Assembly: GCF_900129485.1 (NCBI RefSeq)
Contig: NZ_FQVW01000007.1
Coordinates: forward strand, 1 to 64,000
Direction: 5' to 3'
Length of the DNA stretch: 64,000 bases
Origin: Ornithinibacillus halophilus
Lineage (GTDB): Bacteria > Bacillota > Bacilli > Bacillales > Amphibacillaceae
Below the pieces are notes generated by a model. That model saw nothing but the letters and a program-made list of their open reading frames with translations. It had not been told where the DNA came from and ran no database searches. Numbering within the stretch: the first letter of the stretch is position 1; the number at the start of each line of letters is the position of its first letter. The translations under genes and the position numbers were made by a program. Below, piece after piece: positions 47,965 through 56,824 of the stretch.

Positions 47965-48999
47965 ATGTTAATTAAACCACAAAAATTAAAACAAGGGGAT
48001 AAAGTAGCAACAGTCAGTCCATCATGGGGAGGAGCAGGGGAACCTGATCTTAGATGGAGATATGAGTTAGGAGTTCAACGGTTAGAAAAGGAATTTGGTC
48101 TAGAGGTTATCGCAATGCCAAATAGCTTAAAAGGCTCGGATTATGTGTATGAACATCCTGAGGCACGTGCAGAAGACTTGATGGAGGCATTTCAGGACAA
48201 GTCCATCAAAGGAATTATTACAAATATCGGTGGAGATGACAGTATTCGATTACTTCCATATATTGATTTTTCAATTATGAGGAAGAATCCTAAGATTTTT
48301 ATGGGATTCTCTGATACGACTATTTCCCATCTATTTTGTCTAAAAGCAGGTTTATCGTCATTTTATGGACCAGCGATTATGACTGACTTTGCCGAAAATG
48401 TAGAAATGCATGCTTATACTACTGAGATGATTCATCGAACACTATTTAGTGAAACGCCAATAGGTGAAATAAAACCTGCACCAGAATGGACAAGTGAAAT
48501 GATTCGTTGGGAAAATGGTAATAAAGACATTCGCCGTAAGATGAAACCAAACCAAGGATATGAGTTGTTACAAGGAACGGGAACTGTAAAAGGTAGGCTT
48601 ATGGGTGGATGTATTGAGGTATTAGAGTTCGCAAAAGGAACAGAAATATGGCCAAATAAGGAACAATGGGAGAATACAATACTATTTTTTGAAACATCAG
48701 AGGAAAAACCAAATCCATCTTTAATTTGCTACTGGCTAAGAAATTATGCAGCAATGGGAATTTTACAACAAGCAAATGGGATTGTTTTTGCTAAACCAAA
48801 AGATGAGACGTACTTTAATGAATACAAAGAAGCGATTTTACAAGTAATGAAGGAGTATGGTTTAGAAGATATCCCTATTTTATATAATTTAAATTTCGGC
48901 CATACGGAACCTAAGTTTATTTTACCGTATAGGGCATTAGCAGAAATTAATTGTGAACATGTCACATTCTCAATATTAGAGAGTGGAGTAACTAATTAA
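47965..48999 (+). CDS. S66-family peptidase (LD-carboxypeptidase / MccF-like)
   Basis: 344 residues with the nucleophile Ser116 in MGFSDTT, a Glu in FFETSEE and His in NFGHTEP, which form the S66 Ser-Glu-His triad. The length and GCIEVLEFAKGT segment fit the MccF subgroup, which hydrolyses microcin C-type peptide-nucleotides, as well as LD-carboxypeptidases of wall recycling. Which one cannot be told from sequence by eye. RBS AAGGAAGGTG. The spacer 47758-47964 holds small repeats of AAACTTC and GGGGAAAAC and no gene. Confidence 0.85.
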   Translation: MLIKPQKLKQGDKVATVSPSWGGAGEPDLRWRYELGVQRLEKEFGLEVIAMPNSLKGSDYVYEHPEARAEDLMEAFQDKSIKGIITNIGGDDSIRLLPYIDFSIMRKNPKIFMGFSDTTISHLFCLKAGLSSFYGPAIMTDFAENVEMHAYTTEMIHRTLFSETPIGEIKPAPEWTSEMIRWENGNKDIRRKMKPNQGYELLQGTGTVKGRLMGGCIEVLEFAKGTEIWPNKEQWENTILFFETSEEKPNPSLICYWLRNYAAMGILQQANGIVFAKPKDETYFNEYKEAILQVMKEYGLEDIPILYNLNFGHTEPKFILPYRALAEINCEHVTFSILESGVTN

Positions 49000-49014
49000 A
49001 AGGGAGATGGAGCA

Positions 49015-49455
49015 ATGAATCGTTTAAATTTAATTACTTTAGGCGTGAGAGATATGGTAGAATCCATTCGATTTTATCGTGATGGTCTTGGATTCGATGT
49101 AATAGTATATGGAAGTGAAGAAAATCCAGATGTTGCCTTTTTCAAGAATAACGGAACTAAAATTTCACTCTTTCAAATTGATAAACTAGCAAAGGACATC
49201 AGTGAGGAAGCACCTCCTGCACTAAATCAAGGCTTTGCTGGAATTACATTAGCTTATAATGGAAAATCTGAGGAAGAAGTAGATGAGGTCTTTAAATTGG
49301 CGAAGAATGCAGGCGCTAAGATTGTCAAAGAACCCCAGAAGGTATTTTGGGGTGGATATAGTGGTTATTTTCAAGACCCTAATGGGTATTACTGGGAAGC
49401 AGCGTATGGGGAAACTTGGGAATTTGATGAGAACGAGATGTTGGTTATTAACTAA
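49015..49455 (+). CDS. VOC family protein (glyoxalase-like)
   Basis: 146 residues with two beta-alpha-beta-beta-beta modules: NLITLGVRDMVESIRFYRDG at the start and SGYFQDPNGYYWEAAY at the end, with the metal-site Glu. Substrate unknown. It is 15 nt after the S66 peptidase gene and probably co-transcribed, which hints at shared resistance to a small-molecule toxin. Confidence 0.8.
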   Translation: MNRLNLITLGVRDMVESIRFYRDGLGFDVIVYGSEENPDVAFFKNNGTKISLFQIDKLAKDISEEAPPALNQGFAGITLAYNGKSEEEVDEVFKLAKNAGAKIVKEPQKVFWGGYSGYFQDPNGYYWEAAYGETWEFDENEMLVIN

Positions 49456-49513
49456 AATGAAACAATCTCGGTGACTCTTACGTATTACATAGTAAAAAAA
49501 ATGGGGGAGTTTC

Positions 49514-50452
49514 ATGCTAGAAAATCTTAACGAGGAAATCATTCGTATAAAAGGAAATATTCGTCGAAAGCAAAAAATCGAAGCCCAACTAGTAGACTAT
49601 GAAAATGAACGTAGCAGTATTAAACAGACTATTTCTGAACTTAAGAGACGGTTAAAAGAAGAACAAAAAGATGTCGATCGTTTAACAGGGCTAAGTATTA
49701 CGAATTTAATTTCTACTATTGTTGGGTCGAAATATGAAAAACTAGATAAAGAAGAAGAGGAAGTAGCTGTCGTTCAATTAAAACTAGAAGAAGCTAACAA
49801 AACGCAGCAAGAAATTGATGAATCGATTTCTTCATTACGTGGGAAACTGAGTGAAGTAAAAGAGAGCGAAAAGGAATATGAGCAACTTCTTACTAAAAAA
49901 GAAGAGTTAATTAAAGATGGGAGTTCCGTTTATTCCAACCAACTTTATGAATTAGATGAGAGAGAAGCAGACTTAAAGGCATATTTAACAGAATTAAAAG
50001 AAGCGGAAACAGCAGGCAGGTATGTTCAAGAGGCATTAGAACGTGCTATTGATTCATTAGAGAGTGCCAAAGGATGGGGAACATGGGATATCGTCGGTGG
50101 TGGAATGATTTCAACAGCGATCAAACATGACCACATCGACAAAGCTTCCTCAAACATCCATATTGCTCAGTATCGGATGCGTAATTTTCAGAAAGAACTT
50201 CTGGATGTAGATGAATCCATTAAAATTGATGTGGATATTTCTAGTCTATTAAAATTTGCTGATTTCTTTTTTGATGATTTTATTTCTGATTGGATGGTCC
50301 AAGGGAGAATTAAAGATTCACTCGATCAGACATTGTCAGGTTTTGCGACAGTTAAGAGAGTAATGGATAAGTTAACAAATCAAATTAACCAACAGCAACA
50401 TGATCTTAGTCAAGTACAAGTAGAAAGAAAGAAAATCCTCGAACAAGTATAA
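49514..50452 (+). CDS. Long coiled-coil protein, function unknown
   Basis: 312 residues, mostly heptad-rich coiled coil (about 1-175 and 275-312), with a central conserved-looking segment GWGTWDIVGGGMISTAIKHDH and SDWMVQGRIKDSLDQT. No signal peptide or clear TM; GLSITNLISTIVGS is a weak hydrophobic stretch. RBS GGGGGAG. No named family is recognised; similar proteins occur in Bacillaceae as I recall. Confidence 0.65.
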   Translation: MLENLNEEIIRIKGNIRRKQKIEAQLVDYENERSSIKQTISELKRRLKEEQKDVDRLTGLSITNLISTIVGSKYEKLDKEEEEVAVVQLKLEEANKTQQEIDESISSLRGKLSEVKESEKEYEQLLTKKEELIKDGSSVYSNQLYELDEREADLKAYLTELKEAETAGRYVQEALERAIDSLESAKGWGTWDIVGGGMISTAIKHDHIDKASSNIHIAQYRMRNFQKELLDVDESIKIDVDISSLLKFADFFFDDFISDWMVQGRIKDSLDQTLSGFATVKRVMDKLTNQINQQQHDLSQVQVERKKILEQV

Positions 50453-50532
50453 GGAACAAATATCGATGTACCCTAATGTAATAGTGATTCTGTTAGGGTA
50501 CTTTAATTATAAATAATTTGTCTTTTAATGTA

Positions 50533-50561
50533 TTGACAATATACCTGTCAGGGTATAATAT
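50533..50561 (+). promoter_or_regulatory. cstR promoter with CstR-type operator
   Basis: TTGACA (50533-50538) and TATAAT (50554-50559, 15 bp) or TAATAT (50556-50561, 17 bp). The operator TATACC-TGTCA-GGGTATA (50540-50557) covers the spacer and -10. The same TATACC-N5-GGGTATA architecture occurs at 54598-54615. Confidence 0.82.
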
Positions 50562-50603
50562 GGATGAGTAGTTAATTGTTACGAAAGTAAAGGAGAAGCG
50601 CCT

Positions 50604-50861
50604 ATGCAATATGATGATAAAGTAAAGAATCGAATGAAGCGTATTGAAGGGCAAATTAAAGGTATCTTAAAAATGATGGAGGATGAGAAGGATTGTAAGG
50701 ATGTAGTCACTCAACTTTCAGCAGTTAAAAGTGCCTTGGATCGCACTTCAGCATTAGTAGTTAGTAAGAACTTAGAAGCTTGTATTCGTCAGGCCGATAG
50801 CGATGAAAATGCCGAAGCTTTAATAAATGAGGCTGTCAATCTTCTAGTTAAAAGTAGATAA
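50604..50861 (+). CDS. cstR: CstR-type persulfide-sensing repressor (CsoR family)
   Basis: 85-residue all-helical DUF156 protein. Two Cys, Cys31 (KDCKDVV) and Cys60 (KNLEACIR), are spaced as in CstR; the copper-binding His of CsoR, four residues before the second Cys, is Asn here. CstR forms di- and trisulfide links under persulfide stress and then releases the operator. The neighbours, rhodaneses and CoA-disulfide reductase, support this. It has its own terminator. Confidence 0.88.
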   Translation: MQYDDKVKNRMKRIEGQIKGILKMMEDEKDCKDVVTQLSAVKSALDRTSALVVSKNLEACIRQADSDENAEALINEAVNLLVKSR

Positions 50862-50868
50862 TTAACCT

Positions 50869-50899
50869 GTTAACATCTAACGTGATGTTAACTTTTTTT
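50869..50899 (+). terminator. Terminator after cstR
   Basis: Perfect 9-bp stem GTTAACATC / GATGTTAAC, 6-nt loop, seven T. Confidence 0.92.
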
Positions 50900-50909
50900 G
50901 GGAAGTATA

Positions 50910-50927
50910 TATACCCATACACCTATA
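50910..50927 (+). promoter_or_regulatory. Degenerate CstR-like operator before the rhodanese operon
   Basis: TATACCC-ATACA-CCTATA keeps the left half of the CstR site and a diverged right half. It lies 24 bp before the first rhodanese gene. Confidence 0.4.
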
Positions 50928-50950
50928 TGTAAACTTAAGGAGGAACAATG

Positions 50951-51250
50951 ATGAAAGAAATTACTACAAATGAGATTGCATTAAAACTAAACAATGGAGA
51001 ATCTATTAATATTATTGATGTACGTGAAGATGATGAGGTTGCAATGGGTATAATTCCAACTGCCAAACATATTCCACTCGGTCAGCTTGGAGAACGAGTA
51101 AAAGAATTAAATAAAGAGGATCATTACTATATTGTATGTCATTCAGGTGGAAGAAGCTCGATGGCGTGCCAAGTGCTCGAAGCAAATGGTTATAATGTTA
51201 CTAATATTGCTGGTGGAATGCTTGCATGGGAAGATGAATTAGAATTCTAG
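50951..51250 (+). CDS. Single-domain rhodanese sulfurtransferase
   Basis: 99 residues (first ATG at 50948 also possible). Substrate-binding INIIDVREDDEV and active-site loop CHSGGRS with the catalytic Cys. It would carry sulfane sulfur as a persulfide. It is nearly a paralogue of the fourth rhodanese gene at 52090. RBS AAGGAGG. Confidence 0.9.
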   Translation: MKEITTNEIALKLNNGESINIIDVREDDEVAMGIIPTAKHIPLGQLGERVKELNKEDHYYIVCHSGGRSSMACQVLEANGYNVTNIAGGMLAWEDELEF

Positions 51251-51266
51251 ATAGGAGGATATTTTT

Positions 51267-51626
51267 ATGGATATTGTACAATGGGCGATTATCATTATCG
51301 CAGTTGGTTTTATCATGAGCCGATTTATGCCAGTTAAAGGTATTGAAAATATAACATCACAAGAAGCTAAAAAACGTTTCAAAGATAAGAACATCCAATT
51401 CGTAGATGTAAGAACACCTGGGGAGTATAAAGGGAATCATAAAAAACCTTTTGTAAATATTCCACTACATGAATTGAGCAATCGAACAAAAGAGTTAGAT
51501 AAACAAAAAGAAGTCGTTGTCATATGTCAAAGTGGAATGAGAAGTATGAAAGCTGCTAAACTCCTTAAAAAGCAAGGGTTTGGGAAAATCACTAATGTTA
51601 AGGGCGGAATGAGTGCCTGGTTCTAA
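51267..51626 (+). CDS. Membrane-anchored rhodanese
   Basis: 119 residues: an N-terminal TM helix (about 4-22), then a rhodanese domain with VDVRTPGEYKGNHK and active-site CQSGMRS. The topology by the positive side places the domain in the cytoplasm. 16 nt after the first rhodanese gene. Confidence 0.9.
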   Translation: MDIVQWAIIIIAVGFIMSRFMPVKGIENITSQEAKKRFKDKNIQFVDVRTPGEYKGNHKKPFVNIPLHELSNRTKELDKQKEVVVICQSGMRSMKAAKLLKKQGFGKITNVKGGMSAWF

Positions 51627-51649
51627 TCTATGAAAGAGAGGAATGCCAA

Positions 51650-52015
51650 ATGGAATTTATATATATAGTACTGTGCATTGCTCTTCTATCATTTTTGTAT
51701 AAAAGACATATGCCAGTATTTGGAGTGAAGAATATAAAAAGCAATGACTTCATATCTATAGATGATAAAGTCATTTTAGATATAAGGGCGTACAATACAT
51801 CTTGTAATGGTACCTTTGAGGTAGCACATTGCCTTCCTATCTCATATCTTAATCGCTATTATAAAGAAATCCCAAATAAACCTATCCTTTTAGTAGCATC
51901 TGATCATGTAGAAAAAAATCTTGCTGCTAGATTTTTAAAGAGTAGAGGATACTCAGTAATAGGGTATTATATTGCAAGTGAAGATGAGCAAGGAATTTTT
52001 TGTTATAATTTTTAA
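51650..52015 (+). CDS. Membrane-anchored rhodanese-fold protein without catalytic Cys
   Basis: 121 residues with the same layout and start as its neighbour (TM, then HMPVFGVKNIKSND). The domain keeps the VILDIRAYN strand, but the active-site loop reads LVASDHVEKN: Cys is Ala and the loop Arg is gone. Cysteines remain elsewhere (TSCNGTFEVAHC and near the C-terminus). It is probably a non-catalytic paralogue, a binding partner or decoy, or a decaying duplicate. Confidence 0.75.
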   Translation: MEFIYIVLCIALLSFLYKRHMPVFGVKNIKSNDFISIDDKVILDIRAYNTSCNGTFEVAHCLPISYLNRYYKEIPNKPILLVASDHVEKNLAARFLKSRGYSVIGYYIASEDEQGIFCYNF

Positions 52016-52089
52016 CTTAATTAGGTATGGTATATTTAGTATAGAGAATTTGGAATGATAGAAATGAAAAATTAATGGAGGTTGTAATT

Positions 52090-52395
52090 ATGAAAGAAAT
52101 TACTGCAAAAGAACTTGCTGAAAAAGTTAAAAAAGGTGAAGAAGTAAATATTATTGACGTACGTGAAGATGATGAAGTAGCTGCTGGTAAGATTCCAGGT
52201 GCACGTCATATTCGCTTAGGAGACATCCCAGATTCATTCGACAAATTAAATAAGAACGAACACTACTACATGGTATGTCGTTCTGGTGGAAGAAGTGGAA
52301 AAGCGTGTGAAATTCTTAAGTCAGAAGGATTTGATGTAACAAATATGACTGGTGGAATGCTAGCTTGGGAAGATGAAGTAGAAGTAGAGGGATAA
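52090..52395 (+). CDS. Single-domain rhodanese sulfurtransferase (second copy)
   Basis: 101 residues, similar to the 50951 protein. VNIIDVREDDEVAAGKIPGA and active-site CRSGGRS are present. ATG 52090 is placed by GGAGG; an ATG at 52075 is in frame but lies before the RBS. A terminator follows. Confidence 0.9.
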   Translation: MKEITAKELAEKVKKGEEVNIIDVREDDEVAAGKIPGARHIRLGDIPDSFDKLNKNEHYYMVCRSGGRSGKACEILKSEGFDVTNMTGGMLAWEDEVEVEG

Positions 52396-52437
52396 ATACG
52401 ACTGATTCACTCCATATGACATTGAAATACTACTAAT

Positions 52438-52475
52438 GAAGAGAGCCTTTTTTACAAAAAAGACTCTCTTTTTTG
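52438..52475 (+). terminator. Terminator after the rhodanese operon
   Basis: Stem GAAGAGAG..CTTTTTT with AAAAAAG..CTCTCTTTTTT and a T run. Confidence 0.85.
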
Positions 52476-52572
52476 TTTCCTTTACATTTACTTGGAATGG
52501 ATTAGATCTACGACAAACCTTTATTCAATTAAGAAACCAAGATGAGTCAAGACAGAGAACATTGTAAAATAA

Positions 52573-52650
52573 GGACAATTCAAACCTTCTACACCAGCAG
52601 AACAACAATTAATCCAACAAGTAAAAACCGAACTGACATCTAGTCAATAG
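52573..52650 (+). pseudogene. Possible 3' remnant of a protein gene
   Basis: A short frame reading QFKPSTPAEQQLIQQVKTEL, then TSSQ and TAG at 52648-52650. The amino-acid composition is protein-like but there is no start codon or upstream frame. The rest of 52476-52873 holds a 12-bp hairpin AACCTCCTTAGT / ACTAAGGGGGTT (52658-52699) and no gene. Confidence 0.25.
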
Positions 52651-52873
52651 GGAAAGGAACCTCCTTAGTTGATATTAAATACTTCATACTAAGGGGGTTA
52701 AGAAAATCTATTAATATTCTACATAAAAGGATGGATACACCATAGAAAGAGCACCTCTTTAGTTAGGGTATACACTTCAACTACTTCTCTCTTCGAAATT
52801 CTGTTAAGCCTAAAGGATTATATGCCTCAAAAATATGCCATTTTTCACATGCTAATAGTAAAATACATTCTAT

Positions 52874-52906
52874 AAAAAAATGCTTGGGTACAAGTTACCC
52901 AAGCAT
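52874..52906 (-). terminator. Terminator of the CoA-disulfide reductase gene
   Basis: Stem ATGCTTGGGT / ACCCAAGCAT with a 7-nt loop; on the minus strand it is followed by seven T. Confidence 0.9.
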
Positions 52907-52915
52907 CTAAAGTTT

Positions 52916-54562
52916 CTATTGATTCACTACTTGATAAGTTTTCCAACCACCATCAAGGTTTTTCGCTTTAAAGCCATTTTCTTGTAGAATACGAGTTGCT
53001 ACATAACCTCTTAGACCTACTTGACAATTAACATGAATCGTTTGATCTTTTGGTAATTCTTCCAAACGATTTCGTAGTTGATCTAATGGGATATTTTTGG
53101 CCTCTTTAATATGTCCTTTTGCAACCTCATCTGGATTACGGACATCAACCAGAATACCTCCATTGGCTACAATCTCATCAATTTCATGCCATTGAACCGT
53201 TTCAGTCGTTCCTTCAACAATGTTAGTAGCAGCATATCCAGCCATATTGACAGGGTCTTTTGCTGAAGAGAATGGAGGAGCATAAGCAAGTTCTAAATCT
53301 GGTAAATCTAGAACTGTTAATCCACCTTTAATTGCAGTAGCTATTACGTCTATACGCTTGTCTATTCCATCCATACCGACTGCTTGTGCGCCATAAATTT
53401 TGCCTGTTTCTTTATTAAAAATTACTTTTAACGCAATTGGTGAAGCGCCAGGATAATATCCTGCATGAGAAGCAGGGTGAACGTGAATAACTTCATAGTC
53501 TATACCAACACGTTTAAGTGTTTTTTCATTGTTTCCTGTTGTTGCTACATTGTAATCAAATACTTTTGCAATAGAAGTACCCATAGTTCCCTTATACGAT
53601 ACTTTTTTACCATATATATTATCTGCAACGGCACGTCCTTGACGATTAGCAGGCCATGCTAATGGTACCATTGTTGGGTTACCATTCACATAGTCTTTAA
53701 TTTCAATCGCATCTCCAATAGCATAAATATGTGGATCATTCGTTTGTAGGTATTCGTTTACTTGAATTCCACCACGTTCGCCAAGATTAAGGTTAGCTTT
53801 TTGAGCTAATTCATTTTCAGGTCTAACACCGATGGAAAGTAAGATCATATCTGTTTCAATTTCTTTTCCTTCATTTGTAATAACCTTAGTCCCATTATTT
53901 TCGAAAGCTTTCACACCATCACCTAAAATTAGGTTAACCCCTTTTTCTTCTAAGTGTTTATGGATGATTGATGCCGTTTCGATGTCTAGTGGTGCCAATA
54001 CTTGATTAGACATTTCTACAATTGTAACTTCCATTCCACGTTCATGAAGGTTTTCGGCCATCTCAAGTCCGATAAAACCACCACCAACTACAACTGCACG
54101 TTTCGGTGATTCATTATCAATGTATGACTTAATTCGATCTGTATCCGGAATGTTACGTAGTGTGAATAATGCTTTTGCATCATTAATACCAGGAATAGGT
54201 GGTACTACTGGTCGTGCACCAGGTGATAGAATTAGTTCATCATAAGTTTCCTCATACACTTCACCAGTTTGAACATTTTTCACTTGAATTGTTTGGTTTT
54301 CACGATTAATTCCTACCACTTCACTAAAATTACGAATATCTAAATTGTATCTTGTTGACATACTTTCAACAGTTTGAACAAGAAGCGCATCTCTTTCCTT
54401 AATTGTGCCTCCAATATAATAAGGTAATCCACAGTTAGCGAAAGAAATATATTCACCTTTTTCAAACAATACTATTTCAGATTTCTCATCTAATCTTCTA
54501 AGTCTAGCTGCTGCAGTAGATCCACCAGCAACTCCACCAACGATAACGATTTTCTTTGTCAT
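52916..54562 (-). CDS. cdr: CoA-disulfide reductase / rhodanese fusion (CoADR-RHD)
   Basis: 548 residues. The N-terminal flavoprotein (about 1-445) has GGVAGGSTAAARLRR for FAD and redox Cys44 in SFANCGLPYY, NAD-binding VVGGGFIGLEMAE and IYAIGDAIE. The C-terminal rhodanese domain (about 460-548) has ILVDVRNPDEVAKG and active-site CQVGLRG. Such fusions reduce CoA persulfide or polysulfide and produce sulfide with NAD(P)H. A CstR-type operator overlaps the promoter, linking it with cstR 2 kb away. Confidence 0.93.
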   Translation of the reverse strand: MTKKIVIVGGVAGGSTAAARLRRLDEKSEIVLFEKGEYISFANCGLPYYIGGTIKERDALLVQTVESMSTRYNLDIRNFSEVVGINRENQTIQVKNVQTGEVYEETYDELILSPGARPVVPPIPGINDAKALFTLRNIPDTDRIKSYIDNESPKRAVVVGGGFIGLEMAENLHERGMEVTIVEMSNQVLAPLDIETASIIHKHLEEKGVNLILGDGVKAFENNGTKVITNEGKEIETDMILLSIGVRPENELAQKANLNLGERGGIQVNEYLQTNDPHIYAIGDAIEIKDYVNGNPTMVPLAWPANRQGRAVADNIYGKKVSYKGTMGTSIAKVFDYNVATTGNNEKTLKRVGIDYEVIHVHPASHAGYYPGASPIALKVIFNKETGKIYGAQAVGMDGIDKRIDVIATAIKGGLTVLDLPDLELAYAPPFSSAKDPVNMAGYAATNIVEGTTETVQWHEIDEIVANGGILVDVRNPDEVAKGHIKEAKNIPLDQLRNRLEELPKDQTIHVNCQVGLRGYVATRILQENGFKAKNLDGGWKTYQVVNQ

Positions 54563-54591
54563 GTACTCTTCCTCCTTTTAAATTACCATAA

Positions 54592-54615
54592 GGGGTATAT
54601 ACCTTATAGGGTATA
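54592..54615 (-). promoter_or_regulatory. CstR-type operator(s) upstream of the CoADR gene
   Basis: TATACC-TTATA-GGGTATA at 54598-54615 matches the cstR site exactly in its arms; GGGGTATATACC (54592-54603) overlaps it as a second symmetrical site. A minus-strand TATAAT lies next to it (54620-54615), so a repressor here would cover the start site. Confidence 0.82.
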
Positions 54616-54737
54616 TTATAACATCTTTTGAAAAAAATTAAAGAGTTAATATTGTTTAGTGGGTGAATCCCTTTTCTGTTAAACTAATTCTATTAGAGGT
54701 AAAATAGAAACTGAAACATGATGAGAGGGGTTTATTA

Positions 54738-55793
54738 ATGACTACATATCCTAATGTAAAAGAAACAAAAGAACTAATTAAACAACTAGTCTCTATTCCA
54801 AGTCCTTCAGGGTTTACTACCAAAGTAATAGAGTATGTCGAAACTTACTTGAAAGATTTAAATGTAGAAACAAAACGTAACCGTAAAGGTGGGCTAATCG
54901 CTACTCTTCCAGGTAAGAATAATGATGAACACCGTATGTTGACGGCACATGTAGATACGCTGGGGGCTATGGTGAAGGAAGTCAAAAGCAATGGTCGTCT
55001 ACGTCTTGACCTAATAGGTGGATTTCGTTACAACTCAATTGAGGGGGAGTATTGTGAAATCCGTACTTCAAGTGGAAAAGTACTTACAGGAACGATTCTA
55101 ATGCACCAAACTTCTGTCCATGTTTATAAAGATGCCGGAAAAGCGGAGAGAAATCAGGAAAACATGGAAGTACGTATCGATGCAAAAGTAGAAAATGCGG
55201 ATGAAGTTCGTGCTCTAGGTATCGAGGTTGGCGATTTTGTATCCTTTGATCCACGAGTACAAGAAGTAGATAACGGATACTTGAAATCACGTCATTTAGA
55301 TGATAAAGCAAGTGTGGCTATATTGCTTCAATTAATCAAGCGAATTAAAGAAGAAAAACTTGAACTACCTTACACTACGCATTTCTTAATTTCAAATAAT
55401 GAAGAAATTGGTTATGGTGGGAATTCCAATGTAACTCCTGAGACTGTAGAATATTTGGCGGTTGATATGGGAGCGATGGGTGATGGTCAATCTACGGATG
55501 AATATACGGTTTCTATTTGTGTGAAAGATGCTAGTGGACCATATCATTATGGGTTACGTAAACATCTAGTAGAATTGGCAGAGAAAAATGATATCGGCTA
55601 TAAGCTAGATATTTATCCTTATTACGGTTCTGATGCGTCAGCTGCTATCCGCTCTGGACATGACATTATCCACGGATTAATTGGACCTGGAATCGACTCT
55701 TCTCACGCTTTTGAAAGAACGCATGAATCATCATTAGAATGCACCGAAAAGTTAGTTTATCATTATGTATTGTCAGAGCTAGTTAGCTATTAA
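54738..55793 (+). CDS. M42 family metallopeptidase (aminopeptidase)
   Basis: 351 residues with the dinuclear metal motifs: TAHVDTLGAMV, SRHLDDKASVA, the catalytic Glu pair NEEIGYGG, then an Asp in AVDMGAMGDG and the last His in SHAFERTHESS. It is a cytoplasmic peptidase; glucanase labels in this family are historical. RBS GAGAGGGG. Confidence 0.92.
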   Translation: MTTYPNVKETKELIKQLVSIPSPSGFTTKVIEYVETYLKDLNVETKRNRKGGLIATLPGKNNDEHRMLTAHVDTLGAMVKEVKSNGRLRLDLIGGFRYNSIEGEYCEIRTSSGKVLTGTILMHQTSVHVYKDAGKAERNQENMEVRIDAKVENADEVRALGIEVGDFVSFDPRVQEVDNGYLKSRHLDDKASVAILLQLIKRIKEEKLELPYTTHFLISNNEEIGYGGNSNVTPETVEYLAVDMGAMGDGQSTDEYTVSICVKDASGPYHYGLRKHLVELAEKNDIGYKLDIYPYYGSDASAAIRSGHDIIHGLIGPGIDSSHAFERTHESSLECTEKLVYHYVLSELVSY

Positions 55794-55796
55794 TTT

Positions 55797-55841
55797 AAAA
55801 AGCATGTATGAAATCCAAGTGGAATTCATACATGCTTTTTT
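55797..55841. terminator. Terminator after the M42 peptidase gene
   Basis: Stem AAAAGCATGTATGAA / TTCATACATGCTTTT with T run. The following 190 bp (55842-56029) are AT-rich and empty. Confidence 0.88.
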
Positions 55842-56029
55842 GTACGGACAAATAGTACCTAATTTCAGTATTTTATTGAAAACTATTAATGTTTTGGACA
55901 TCAGGTACGCTATTTACCCAAATTGCTACATAAATAGTATGTTTTTTGATGAATAAAGGAATAGATGTCCATAAGAGTTATAGAAATCCTATTTTATGCA
56001 TTTTAACGCATTAGATGTCCTTCACACCC

Positions 56030-56677
56030 TTAGATTACAAAATAATAGATACATAAAAAGTGAAATAGACTTCCTATCAGAATAAAAATATGGAATATTT
56101 CATGGAAGCCCATATGTTTAAACTGTAGAAATTTAGGTTTTAGCCAGTAAATGAAGCCTCCAATGGTATATGCTACTCCACCAAGAAGTAAAAATAGCAT
56201 GCCATTTCCCCCAATAATTCCAAGTAGTTTGGGGCTAAAGAAAATAATAATCCAACCCATCGCTAGATAAAGAGCTGTTGATAACCATCTAGGAGCTTGG
56301 AACCAGATTAATTTATATAACACACCTAATAATGCTAATCCATTTATTACACTAAATAATACCCAGCCAGTAACACCATTTAAGCTAATTAAACAAATCG
56401 GTGTATATGTTCCAGCAATTAACACAAAAATCATCGAATGGTCAATTTTTCTCAAAAAAGCAATGACATGGTCTCTAGCAACAACCATATGATAGGTAGC
56501 TGATGCAGAATATAATAAAATCATGCTTACTCCGAATATGATTACTGCAAAAATAACGATGAAGGAACTTGTTTCGATTGATGCTTTAATTACTAGAGCT
56601 AACAAGCCGAAAAACGCGAGTATTGCCCCTGCTAAATGTGTAAAACCATTTATAGGTTCTCTAATATATGCTCCCAT
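56030..56677 (-). CDS. Hemolysin III family (PAQR) membrane protein
   Basis: 215 residues with seven predicted helices and the PAQR-type metal motifs SATYHMV, DHSMIFVLIAGTYTPI and GFHEIFHIFI. The name comes from a B. cereus haemolysin; most homologues have unknown function. The RBS is unclear: an in-frame GTG at 56692 is possible, but the ATG at 56677 fits the usual length before the REP motif. Confidence 0.88.
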   Translation of the reverse strand: MGAYIREPINGFTHLAGAILAFFGLLALVIKASIETSSFIVIFAVIIFGVSMILLYSASATYHMVVARDHVIAFLRKIDHSMIFVLIAGTYTPICLISLNGVTGWVLFSVINGLALLGVLYKLIWFQAPRWLSTALYLAMGWIIIFFSPKLLGIIGGNGMLFLLLGGVAYTIGGFIYWLKPKFLQFKHMGFHEIFHIFILIGSLFHFLCIYYFVI

Positions 56678-56824
56678 GAAGAAAATCAACACCTTTACAA
56701 TATAATGTAGTTTTAATAACTACATACAATTATAATAGTGTTGTGTCATGTGGTCAAGGTTTACTTGCTTATTGTATTTGCCTATAATTATTATATAAAG
56801 ACAAAAATGATTGAGGCGAATTGA

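Noticed and set aside
50604-50861. Copper sensor CsoR
   Set aside because: The copper-ligand His is replaced by Asn, and the neighbours handle sulfane sulfur and not copper.
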